DNA of 64,000 nt, taken from positions 33,039,883 to 33,103,882 of the forward strand of contig NC_088789.1 in the NCBI RefSeq assembly GCF_949628265.1, written 5' to 3'. The stretch comes from Cloeon dipterum (Eukaryota > Arthropoda > Insecta > Ephemeroptera > Baetidae). Positions 22,801 through 33,290 of this stretch are shown piece by piece (positions within the stretch are counted from its first letter, which is position 1; every line of letters starts with the position of its first letter). Below the pieces are notes generated by a model. The model was not told the origin of the DNA. It did no database searches and saw nothing but the letters and a program-made list of their open reading frames with translations. Made by a program: the position numbers and the translations under genes.

Positions 22801-25800
22801 GTGCCAAGGACAATGAAGATGATAGAGCTTCTGGTATAGCTGATGAAAGAGGACTAGACAAATCAATAATAATGTTTCTAAGAGTACAACACATTGATCC
22901 TTCCGCAAAGTATGACTTGATGAATTCATCGGTGATTTTCTCCGTATCAGAAGCTGGTGATTTGCTGTCACTGCAACAATGGATTCAACAAGGCGGAGAT
23001 TTGTCAATGAGAGATGAATCTGGACGTACGGCATTGCAATTAGTGGAAGAGAAAGGGGAGTTTAGATTAATGCAGAAGAAGAACGAAACTGGACAGAATA
23101 TGCGGTTCAATGAACAAGAGAGGGAGAGTTCACTCTTGCTTGCCTGTAAACAAAAGAACTGGGATAAGGTTAAAAATTTGCTTGAATCCAAGAATTCGAG
23201 CATCAACAGGCAAGACAAAGATGGAAGAACGGCTCTGCATTATGCCGCAGAAGAAGGACATTTTGGTTTGGTCTTCCAGTTGCTTAGCCAAAGAGCTGAT
23301 ATGCATGTGAAGGATCACAATGGATGGACGGCGTTGCATTACGCCATTCTAACGAACAATAAAGATTTGGTTCAAATGCTGCTCGAAAGTGGTGCTGAAA
23401 TCGATTCGAAAACTAAGAGGGGAGAAACAGCTCTGCACCTCGCAGCCTACAAAGGCTCAACAGAATTAACGATAAAATTGATACAATGTGGTGCGGATGT
23501 AAATTCCAAGAACAATCATGGTTTGACATGTTTAAACATCGCCACAGTTAATAGAAATCTGGATTTGTTGGAAGTTCTCTTAAAAAATAAAGCTGATGTC
23601 AACAATGAATATAAGCTTTTTGGAAATACCCCTCTGCACCATGCTGCACTAGAGAACTATCCAGAAATTTTAGAAATGCTTGTCAATCATGGCGCCGATG
23701 TGAATTTACAAAATAAAAATGGATGGACAGCTCTGCACTTAGCTGCAAGGTATAACCCAGAACTGAGTCAAACGCTGCTAGATCACGGTGCTGATGTTAA
23801 TTCAAAAGAAATTGATGCATGGACTCCTCTGCTCCTTGCTGCAAGGTTTTATCCAGAGCTGAGTAAAACGCTTTTAAATCATGGTGCTGATGTAAATTCA
23901 AATACAAAAATGGGATCTTCTCCTCTGCACTTTGCTGCAAGGTATAATCCAGAACTGAGTCAAACGCTCCTGGATCACGGTGCTGATATTAATTCAAAAG
24001 AAATTGATGCATGGACTCCTCTGCACTTTGCTGCAAGGTATAATCCAGAACTGAGTCAAACGCTCCTGGATCACGGTGCTGATATTAATTCAAAAGAAAT
24101 TGATGCATGGACTCCTCTGCACTTTGCTGCAAGGTATAACCCAGAACTAAGTCAAACGCTGCTAGATCACGGTGCTGATGTTAATTCAAAAGAAATTGAT
24201 GCATGGACTCCTCTGCACTTTGCTGCAAGGTATAATCCAGATCTGAGTCAAACGCTACTAGACCATGGTGCTTATGTAAATTCAAATACAAAAATGGGAT
24301 CGTCTCCTCTGCACTTTGCTGCAAGGTATAATCCAGAGCTGAGTCAAAAGTTGCTGGACCATGGTGCTGATGTGTATTTAGAAAATAGAGAAGGATGGAC
24401 AGCTCTGCACGTTGCTGCAAGGTATAATCCAAAATTAGCACTAAAGCTGATCGACCACGCCATAGATGCGGATATTTTGGAATCAAAATTCAAAAATGAA
24501 TGGACTGCGTTGCACCTTGCTATGGAAATCAACTGCCCAGAATCAGTGCAAAAGCTTCCCGGCAAGGGCGCCGATGTTAATTTACAAAATGGTGATGGAT
24601 CCAAGGCCCTTCAATTAGCCAAAGTACAGAACTATCGAGCACTTGAGGAAATGCTCCTCGACCAGAGAATTTTTAAGAGTTTAAAACTCACGACAGGAAC
24701 TTCAGCTCTAACACTCGCCATTGAATCAAACAATTTGACAGTTGCTGAAAATCTAATTAATAATGGAGGTGATTTGACGGTTCGTGACAAGAATGGAAGA
24801 AATATTTTACTGCATGCTTTGAAGAACTTTGAAATGGTAAAATACTTGCATGAGAAAAACGGTGAATTAGTGAAGCAAGTGACAAACGATGGCAGCACTT
24901 ACCTGCACCTTGCAATTGACAACGACGACTGTCCCTTTGAAGTGATCCTTTGGCTCATCGAAGAAATTAAAATCGATGCGAATGCAACGAATGAATTCGG
25001 TGAGACAGCGTTTATGATGGCTTGTAGTAAGAATCGAAGTGACGTCGTCGAATATTTGTTGACAAACAAGGACATCGACTTAAGCAATAAAGATAGAGGT
25101 GGGAGGACTGCCCTGCACCATGCCGTCACATCAGGATGTGTGGATTTAGTGCAAAATCTGCTCGATCGTGGCGCTGATTTGAGGAAAAAGGACGATGAAA
25201 ACAGAAATGTCATGTTTTACGGATTGAAAAGTAAGGAAATGATTTTATATCTAAACAGGAAAAATTCGGAATTCATAAAAGCAGTGGACACTCTACAAAA
25301 CACTTTACTTCTGTATGCGATCGAATTTTTTTATATGGTTGATAGGGATGTGGTTCATTGGCTAATCAATGAATCCGGAATCGATCTAAATGCCGTGGAC
25401 GATGAGGGCAATTCAGCTTTTATTGTGGCCTGTATGAGGAGAAAGTGGGATTTTGTCGAAACTCTATTGACGAAGGATGTGGATATCCAAGTTAAAGATG
25501 AAGAAGGAAAAAACCCTCTACATTATGCTGCAGAATCAGGATACTTTGATTTGGTGCAGAAGCTTATCGAACGTGGTGTCAATCCGACTTTGAAAGACAA
25601 TCTCGGAAAGAACACAATGCACTACGCATTGCAACACTTGGATATTGTTAAAAGCTTGGACAGAGAACTGGCGAAGGAAGTGACCAAAGATAAAAACACT
25701 TCCTTGCACATTGCAATCGGGATATATGATTATTCGATTGAGGTGATTCGGTGGCTCTTAGATGAAGCTCAAGTAGACGTGAACGCTAAAAATCTAAATG

Positions 25801-26816
25801 GTGAGACTGCGTTGATGATTGCATGTTCAAAAAATAGGTTTGAAGTCATACAAATTCTTGTGGAGAAAAAAGCAGATGTCAGCATTCAGGACAACAAAGG
25901 ACGAACAGCTCTGCACCATGCAGCAAGATCGGGACACTTGGACTTAGTTAAAATTCTGTTTGATCATATGGCCTCAGAGAAGGACGAAGATGGCTCTCTG
26001 AACATTCAACAGACTCTCGTTGAACTTGTCAAACACGTTGACAAGGAGGACAACACATTGTTAGTCTTGGCGATGGAAAGTAGCGAAAAGTTTGACGAGA
26101 GTGTGATTAGTTGGCTGGTCGATAACAAAAAATTAGATTTGAATGCGGTAAACTGCAATGGCGAATCAGCTCTTCTTCTCGCTTGCAAGCACAGAAAATG
26201 GGACGCCGTTGACATTTTGCTGTCCAGAGAAGACACAATCATCGGTTCCAAAGATCAGAAGGAAAGAACTCCTTTGCATTGGGCAGCGTTTTCTGGAAAC
26301 CTGGATGTAGTTCAGATGCTGGTCGAGCGTGGCGCTGATTTAACTTTGAAGGACAGCGACGGAATGAACGTGATGCACCATGCCCTGAAAGACCTGGAAA
26401 CTGTAAAATTCCTGCACAATCTGAACAAAGGGCTTGTGACGGAAATCACGAAAAACGGAAGCACCTGTTTTCACCTGGCAGTCATTCGCGGCTCACCCGA
26501 AGTAATTCGTTGGCTAGTCGATGAGGGAATCGAAGTCGATCTGGACAAAAGCAATGAGCTTGGTTTGACCGCTCTTTTGCTTGCATGCCGCAAAAATATG
26601 TGGGAGGTCGTTGAGTTTTTGGTGGACAACAAAGTGGACATCACCAAATCAGATCGAGCGGGTAAAACTGTATTAAACTACGCTAAAGAATCAGATCAAT
26701 TAAAGTTGGTGGAATTACTGAATAAGTTGAGCGCTCCTAATTCAGGTGGAAAAATTCGGTCCCAGTGGAACCGAATATTTCGCTTTCAGCGGATCAAAAA
26801 TATTTGGTCAAAATAA
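16794..26816 (+). CDS. Caspase - pseudo-caspase - NACHT - ankyrin-repeat protein 1 (NLR-like), about 2680 aa
   Basis: Eleven exons join in phase at GT-AG sites: 16794-16840, 18256-18302, 18406-18487, 18544-18746, 18800-18978, 19040-19181, 19239-19455, 19509-19762, 19821-20035, 20099-20174 and 20236-26816. After a short hydrophobic start (MVVKTILLYLYALLKR), a caspase domain covers about residues 70-305: 'AREGDSNDV', catalytic His139 in LSHG, catalytic Cys188 in PCRG, and a p10-like 'VVFYSTVE...GSWFV'. A second caspase-like domain (about 310-490) lacks the dyad. NACHT follows: Walker A SVAGSGKTT with Lys591, Walker B IVFFDGFDEI near 655, sensor 'FIATRPHE', and a winged-helix-like 'FLHQTFAEFLA'. 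The remainder is dozens of ANK repeats plus a basic tail. Inferred role: cytosolic sensor in which NTP-driven assembly activates the caspase. Exons 3-11 are well supported by the paralogues; exons 1-2 rest on phase only. The first P-loop position is Ser rather than Gly. Confidence 0.85.
17605..17705 (-). repeat. Dispersed 'GCCAGCCGC' repeat, copy 2
   Basis: In reverse complement this matches 13550-13645, including 'GAGGTCTGAGCG', 'TTTTTTGCTCGAGC' and 'TTTTGCGAGCCGCGCC'. It lies in the predicted first intron of NACHT-ANK gene 1. Confidence 0.45.
17690..17870 (+). repeat. Repeat F, copy 1
   Basis: The segment shares 'GTCCCTAAAGCC', 'CTGGAAAGGTGC', 'CCAGCCCGTT' and 'GAGCATTTCGAGTCACTAAA' with 55515-55700. 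It is a shorter, rearranged copy within the first intron of NACHT-ANK gene 1. Confidence 0.5.
23713..24480 (+). repeat. 96-bp tandem ANK-coding repeats in NACHT-ANK gene 1
   Basis: About eight in-frame units of 96 bp (32 residues) run here, the central ones nearly identical. 'IDAWTPLHFAARYN' recurs at exact 96-bp spacing (for example 24003 and 24099). The 'KMGSSPLHFAARYN' unit occurs twice, about 384 bp apart, so four-unit blocks were also duplicated. A 32-residue period is one shorter than the usual 33-residue ankyrin repeat. Confidence 0.85.
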
Positions 26817-26988
26817 CTGTCAAGTGCAACTACATGATTTCTTAAATTTTATCATCTCTATAAGGTATTTCAGATGTTTGTGTTGAACTGTATATAAAAT
26901 GAAATATGTTTTTTCGGTATATTGTGTTGGGGACTATTATATTGTATATTTATATGTTTTTAATGAATATAATGTTGGAGTAACAATA

Positions 26989-26994
26989 ATTAAA
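26989..26994 (+). other. Candidate poly(A) signal of NACHT-ANK gene 1
   Basis: ATTAAA, the common variant hexamer, lies about 170 bp after the stop codon. No AATAAA occurs closer. Confidence 0.35.
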
Positions 26995-27479
26995 ATGTGT
27001 ATTTAAATATAATTATCGTTTCTTTTTTTAAAATCACCTCAGCACATTACATATACATGCTAAAAAGTGGCCTCGTGTAAGCGAGAAATATAGTAGGTTG
27101 AATATTCAAATTTTATTTTGATAACCTTCAAGCTTAAGCTTAAGGAAGTTTTTTCTACATAAGAACTCTTATCATTTTACCTGGTTTACGCAAAATATTT
27201 CCAGATTAGAAGGTATTAATTTAAGGACGTTATGTAGTAAATTAATTATTGATAGAAAAAAAAAGAAAATTTTAAATAGATTTTAATTTGGAACTTTTAT
27301 TCGTTTTAAATTTTGAAACTCATCAGTTAATATCTAAAATAAAGTTAAAAAGTAAATGCGGTAGTGATAGAACTGCTGTGAGCTGGTCTTACTCCTCAGG
27401 TTTGTCAAATGTTACCAAATTGCACTTATATATCGTAGATTCTTGTAACGCTATATTAGTTTATATATCTTCTTTATAT

Positions 27480-29060
27480 TAAAGTAAAGGAGAGGTGCCT
27501 CTTACCAGGAAGCGGTGCACCTCAGTCTCCCTGAAAGCAGAAAACAAACTGCACCTTGAGCCAGGGTCGAACAACACCTTTTTTCCATTCCTCTGAAGTT
27601 GTCTTGGCCGATGCGGTGGACGCGGCCCGGCACCCGCAGCTCGCTCGCAGGGTTCAGGATCGGCTCGTTGAGGAAGACGTGCGGCACCTCCGTCAGGTTC
27701 AGACCCTTTGAACCCCGAGCGACCGACGGGAAGCAGCAGCATCGTCACCTTCTTCTGCGCGCGTCCTGAACTAACGGTAAACCAGAATTTTGAGTCCCGC
27801 AAAAGGATCGAAATCCGAAAGAGGGGAAATTCACGTCCTGACAGGTAGGAACAATTGATCCTGAACTCAGTTTCAAGGTCTCTGGATATCAGGAGAAAGG
27901 TTGTTTTTTGTTCCGTATATAGCTGTGAAATTGTATCATTATTACGTAGCTTCATGTTTGAATCAGACATCAACAGTTGGCGCCAGTTTATTTAACTTCC
28001 CGTTTATTTTGGAATTAAACCTGGTGTGCTTCCATAATCGTAAATTACTCCGTGTTGTCACATTTTATGATCCAGCTTGAATATTTTTTAGTTTACCTGA
28101 CGCCTGGTTTAGATATCTGTATCGAAATTTGTATTTAATAGCTGAAAATTTGAATTTTCATCTCTGGAACGGCGAAGTATGATATTTGAGCGTCCTAAAA
28201 TTTGGTTGGGAAGCGAATTAAATTGATATATCAAATTTTGTAATGAGAATTCCTTTAAAACTATTGTATACCTTGATTATAGGTCGACAGCCTCCTGGAC
28301 CTGAGCGCAGGAAATTTCGTTTTCGGTCAACTTCCTCTGCAGCACGTCCAGCATGCGAAAAACCATATTTCCCCCCCCCCCCTCGCGTTTAATTTCCCCA
28401 ACCGATTTATTATTAAAACAATGTCTCACGTTGGAGAAAAGGAGGATTTCGGCTGCAGGGTTGGCGTCGAGGATGGCCTTGGCAGCGCGGACGACGGCGC
28501 CGGCCGCTTCACCTCCTCGAAACACTCGACGCAGAAGCAGTTCCCGCAAACCACCACCGTCCATCTCCATCGCTCAAATTGTCAATGTGCAAACGACTTT
28601 TAAAGGGAAAGGTAAGGTCCACCATATTTAAATGGGTAACTTTCATAAAAATTAAAAAACGATGACTTTATAGTTGTGATTTGAATTTCTTTAGCCATTT
28701 TTTAATTTGGAAGCTTTGCATATCCGCAAAAGCAGCAATTTTAATTTTTATCTAGAACGGTGCACTAGCCGTCCAATTATCTCCTAGCTTTTAATTAAAT
28801 AGTGTTTTTGAGGCCGTTGAATCACCTTTCTTGTAATTTATGATTAGATCATTATAAATATCAATATGGAGCATTTTTTTCACAAATCACGAATCTGTTT
28901 TCCGATTGTTCTAGCACATCATATATGGAAAAGGTCTCAGGGTTTTCGGCGCCATCGGAGGCGATGTCGTTCTGCCCGAGGTTGAGAAGGTAGTGCAGCT
29001 GGCCCTTACGTTCGCCCTTCCAGGGTGAGCCCGCAGCACCTGCAGCTCAATCACGTGGAC
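27480..29060 (-). pseudogene. SHPRH: Degenerate SHPRH-like fragment, copy B
   Basis: Reading the minus strand from high to low coordinates gives 'KGQLHYLLNLGQND' (about 29010), a RING remnant 'VVVCGNCFCVECFEEV' (about 28560-28510), 'AKAILDANPAAEILLFSN' and 'MLDVLQRKLTENEISCAQVQ' (about 28500-28290), and then '[20 protein letters not shown]' and 'RVHRIGQ' (about 27700-27600), followed by 'EVHRFLV'. That is the order of the RING finger and the helicase C-terminal domain, with its motif VI, in SHPRH-type DNA-repair ligases. Frames shift several times, a run of about 14 C interrupts the helicase part, and 300-600-bp non-coding gaps lie between pieces. It is a decayed gene copy, related to the one at 1416-2335 and more complete. 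Confidence 0.65.
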
Positions 29061-29129
29061 TTGTGTTCGACTCTCTGTAGAGTAAATTGTCTATATTTTA
29101 TATTATAGTAAAATGTATCACTAGCAACT

Positions 29130-29850
29130 CGTGTCGAGACACTATTCAGCCGCGAAACCAGAAGAAAAAATGTTTCGTAGATATAAAATTGGCTTATTTG
29201 TTTATTTTTTCCTTTATTGTCTGTCGCGCGAATTCTGTTTAACTTTGGCGTCTTTCACGCCCCAAAATATATTTTTCCGATCACTGACTGGCACGTGACA
29301 CCCTAAGGGATGTCAAATCCATGCCCCGAGCCTTTGAGGCGGTTCTCTGCCTTCCTAGAAAAAACAAGCCCATTTTCGCGGATGCAATGAGTACGTTGGT
29401 GTAAATTTCTGTTTTTATAAAATAAAAAAGACAAATAAACTTGAAAACTATTTGATTGTTCCACCCCTTCTGCGAGCTGATTTTTGCTAGACTCGATTTA
29501 AATCACGAAACAGAACGTGGATTTAAACTATTTCCAACAAAGTAGCACACAAAATAATAATTTTCATTGTCTGACTGTGCGAGAGCAAAATAAATGATAG
29601 ACTGAATCTCATTCGAAGCTCTGACCAAATTAAAAAAAGCGAATTTCGCACTCGAGTGATTGCAATTATTTAAATTTCTTGATATAAACGAGAACAAAAA
29701 CTGCTTGCTTTGTCTCATTTTGAGCCCAAAATAAATTCAAAGGGTTGCCAACACTCACCTTTGAAGAAAAGCCAGCCTCCAAAGTGCGTCTCCACCGCTG
29801 AGAAGGGAAAAGGTCGATCCCAGGACTAGTGACAGGTTAGTAACAATTTA
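29130..29850. repeat. Dispersed repeat A, copy 3
   Basis: It follows the SHPRH-like relic exactly as copy 1 does, showing that the two formed one duplicated block (1416-3030 and about 28265-29850). It is nearly collinear with 5170-6070. Confidence 0.65.
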
Positions 29851-30160
29851 TTCGTTCAAGTTTTAATTAATGCCACAGCGCCGGACGAAATCGTTGCGTT
29901 AATGAGCAAAAAGTGCTGCAAGCAAATCGCACGCGTCCCGCCAGCCAAGAGGAATAATTATGAAAAACCATTATTTTGTCACTTTGCTTTATCCGAGAAT
30001 TATTACGTGAGTGTCTTATGCTTGGAGAAGAAAATAAATCTCGCTATTCGACAAATAATTGAAAATGTCAACTATCAATTTTATTAAATACCTTCTGGAG
30101 GCTTTTAATTGTATCTAAAAATAAAAATTAAATTTTAACAATCAGAAGCAAAAAGCGAGT

Positions 30161-30280
30161 AGGTCTACAACATGGAGTGTTCCCAGGCGGTCACCCATCC
30201 AAGTACTGACTGCACTCAACGTTGCTTAACTTCGGTGATCGAACGAGAACCGGTGTTTTCAACGTGATGTGGTCGTAGAC
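30161..30280 (-). rRNA. 5S ribosomal RNA
   Basis: The minus strand of 30280-30161 is a 120-nt 5S rRNA. It starts GTCTACGACCACATCACG, contains the internal promoter box A (AAGTTAAGCAACG) and box C (GGATGGGTGACCGCC), and ends TTGTAGACCT, which pairs with the 5' end to close helix I. It is followed by ACTCGCTTTT, a T-run that serves as RNA polymerase III terminator. It is a single gene here, not part of a visible tandem array, and no disabling change is obvious. Confidence 0.93.
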
Positions 30281-30408
30281 ACCACAACAATGTCACGTTA
30301 CGCAGTATATTTTCATGAGATTATTTTTCCCTGATTCCCCGATAGGTGGCGAGAGAGTCGCGAAGCGCGGGAATGGGAGCAATGATAATAATTATTAATT
30401 GCTCCTAT

Positions 30409-30416
30409 TGACGTCA
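30409..30416. promoter_or_regulatory. CRE-like palindrome TGACGTCA
   Basis: A perfect TGACGTCA lies about 130 bp upstream of the 5S gene (minus orientation). The same octamer occurs at 8725-8732 and 42594-42601, in the latter two next to GC-rich, promoter-like sequence. Its function here is unknown. Confidence 0.3.
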
Positions 30417-30672
30417 CAGCAGCGATTGAAAAAGCCTTATTTAATTATCGCGCCAATCTGACATTTTTAATTAATTTCCTTTCCAGCTCTGTCAGCGCGG
30501 TGGGAAAATTACAAAGTCAACTTGTAAATTTATTCTCGATGAGTAGGGAAATATTTATTAGTAAAAAATAATGGAAATTTAAGCTGAAACAATTTTTGCT
30601 CTCTTGCTACCATGCAGAGGCGACAAATTTAGGCTGCCGCCGCGAGCCGCGAGTGAGTTTAACAGCGACACG

Positions 30673-32391
30673 CAGGCCCGGACTGGCACCAATTTTTTTA
30701 CCGGGGACTGTTGATTTTCGCGGCCCACCAAGCCACCGCGGCCCACCCCCCCGCCCCCCACCCACCCGAACTTTTATAATTTTCGATTGAAATGAAAGGC
30801 AGCTTCCTCGGTGGATAGAGAGCAGGGTTGCGAAAGACCCGCATTTAAAAAAAATGCAAGGCAGTGTTAAAAACTGTTTTTTTTTTCATTTTTTACCAGT
30901 TTCTTGCATCTCAGTTTTCAATAAATTTCTAGTTATTAGCTCATGACCTCGAGTTGAAAATTTTTGAGAGAAAATGAGGCAGCTAAAAATGGCAGTTTAA
31001 ACGAAAAAAATTAGTACAGTAGAGGAAATTTTGACCATTTCCGACCGAAAATCTTAGATTTTTACTGGGGAATATGAAATAAATTCATTTCATTCGCAAG
31101 AAATTGTTAAAAATTGAGTGGTAGAAACCGTTAAAAACCAGTGGTGGAAAAAATCGGGTGGTATTAATAAAGCAAATGCAACCCTGATAGCGAGCTGTTT
31201 ATTTTTCCGTATTTCTACAGAAAAATTGTCCTGCTCAGCCCCTAGTCGGGACAGGAAGCAAATGAATTAGGACTACAACCAGTAGCCGAAACTAACTGAG
31301 CAGGATATTTCTGTAGAAATACGTAAAAATATATAGCCGCCTTTAATTTCAACCGATTTTTTTTATTAAACGGATTATACGTATTTTAGTAGTGCAGTAT
31401 AAATATATGTCATCTGAAATGGAAGGAGTGACGACAATACATCAATAATCAACCTATTCTAACCTAATTATATTGGAAAACTGGGAAAACTTGACAGCTG
31501 AATCAGGTTGCGTTGCTAAAATGCAGGTGTGTTGCTCAAAATTCACTCTTGTATGAGGTTCAGAGCAATAAATATTTTTGTCAGATTAATATTATCTTTC
31601 TTCCCTTTTAAACAAATCAGTTGGACATTAATTTTTTTCTTGATAATTTTGTATATGTTCGACTTCTAAATAAAAATAGAAATGTATGCTAGAGCACTCA
31701 CATCAGCCAGCCTGGCAAAATCTCGGCCAGCCGCTTTGGTTTTAGCTCACGCGCAGGCACGCCAGCCGCTGGTCAAAATTTCGAAAATGGAAAAAAGAAG
31801 TGTTAGCTCCTTCGGCCGTTTGTTGGCTTATTCTCATCCAAAAATCTAATTAAAACGCAGCCCAAATAATGCATTCAATAATTTCCGCGCTAGTTTTAAA
31901 CATGCATAGCGAATTTTTCACTCTCGAAGTGGGGGCCGCCGAGTCCTAGTACCTGATCAAGCTCTCGGTTTAATTTCTATTCCTGTGTGCAAAGACGGAA
32001 AAAAGGAGATGATAGTTTTTCCCGTTTGCTCACTCCCCAACAGAAATATGATAAAATAAATTTAATGAGAAGCGGGCCGAACGGCCGAAGCGGCGGGCAT
32101 GCAACAAGCGCAACAAAAATGAAAAGTTATTTTTCGATTTTTTATTTTCAAGATTTTTCCTATGATTTTGAAATTATTTTAGCTAAAACAAGGAATTGAA
32201 TAATAAGAGCGTGTGCTGCCTCCAGCCCCAGTTCCAACACGGGAAAGCCACTAAAAAAATATGGGCTGCGACAGCCACAATAAACGCAGGCCGCTTGACA
32301 GTCTTGGAAATATTGGGCGGTCCGGGCGGCCCACTTGGGCCGCGGCCCACCGGGGTTTCGCCCGGTGCGCCCGATTACCAGTCCGGGCCTG
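30673..32391. mobile_element. Non-autonomous hAT-type DNA transposon with 8-bp target duplication
   Basis: The element begins CAGGCCCGGACTGG and ends with its exact reverse complement CCAGTCCGGGCCTG, giving 14-bp terminal inverted repeats. Both sides are flanked by the same 8 bp, GCGACACG (30665-30672 and 32392-32399). Eight-base target duplications and CAG...CTG ends are typical of hAT elements. The 1719-bp interior has no transposase-like frame, the longest being about 90 residues, so it would depend on a transposase from elsewhere. An internal inverted repeat lies near 31203-31330. The intact duplication suggests a fairly recent insertion. Confidence 0.85.
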
Positions 32392-33039
32392 GCGACACGC
32401 GCGCCTTTATCAAAACTACTGCGCGCACCCGACAAACAGACCCGTTTTTTTCGGCTGTCGGTCGGGAGAGAATAAATTTCACTGCGCGCCGCGAGTCTCG
32501 AGCAGGAGCAGCCAGCCGCAGTTAATTATTTAACTAACAAACAGGCTGAAAAACAGCGAGAAAAAGAAGGTTCGTGTAGTTTTAGTGGTTATTTTAATAA
32601 AACTGATAATATTTTGTGACACGTAAAAAGTCCTAATTAATTTCATTCCTACGTCCACTTATTTGACGTGAATTTTAAATGTTCCAAACGAAGTAATTTT
32701 CCTGTAATGCAGGAAATTCAAGTAAAATCGTGGTACTCACTAAAGCCGAAACATATATTTATTGATCAAACAGAGTTCGCTGTGAATTTGATAGCGTTAA
32801 TTCCTCGGCCTGAAATTAAAAAAAAAATCACGAATGGAACAAACCATATCGGAGGGGGAACCAATAATATGATTTATTTCGGCAATTTAATTTTTTATAA
32901 TTTTTATTAAAAGGCATAGTGTCTAAATTTATCCTCAACATTTCAATTTCATTCAAAGCACCAAGAGAAAACTGAAAATTTAAGAAGAAAAAGGTCCTAT
33001 GCTTCAGTCCTAGTTATTATTTATCATTTTAAAAACGCG

Positions 33040-33290
33040 CGGATGCCTAATTTTCGAGTGTGAATCACGCGGCGGGTGACAGATGGAGCGCGACGGCTCT
33101 CCTGCCAGCAAAAAAGCTGTGGTCCATCCTTGCTGCTGATCTCGCCAGCATCGAAACGCCGCGAGAGCAGGTCTTTTGAGTGAGCCGCCGAGCATCATCC
33201 GATAGAATCACCGCGGCGTGATTTGTGACAAACCTGCCGAAGCGGTGAGTTTGGAAAAGCAGGCTCATTTTTACTACCAACTAATCCGTA
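33040..33290 (+). promoter_or_regulatory. Repeat D, copy 3: possible 5' untranslated exon of NACHT-ANK gene 2
   Basis: It is a homologue of the first-exon repeat at 16600-16870 and ends CTGCCGAAGCG|GTGAGT. No ATG leads into the donor in a useful frame. The next likely acceptor is TTTGATTTCAG at about 35390, some 60 bp before the start codon of gene 2, so I infer a non-coding first exon. This needs transcript evidence. Confidence 0.4.

Noticed and set aside
22514-25213. Minus-strand frames of about 75-126 residues opposite the ANK exon of gene 1
   Set aside because: They are shadows of the plus-strand ankyrin repeats, Ser/Cys-rich and repeating with the same period.
28353-28631. 92-residue plus-strand frame
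   Set aside because: It is antisense to the RING/helicase remnant of the SHPRH-like pseudogene, which explains the sequence better.
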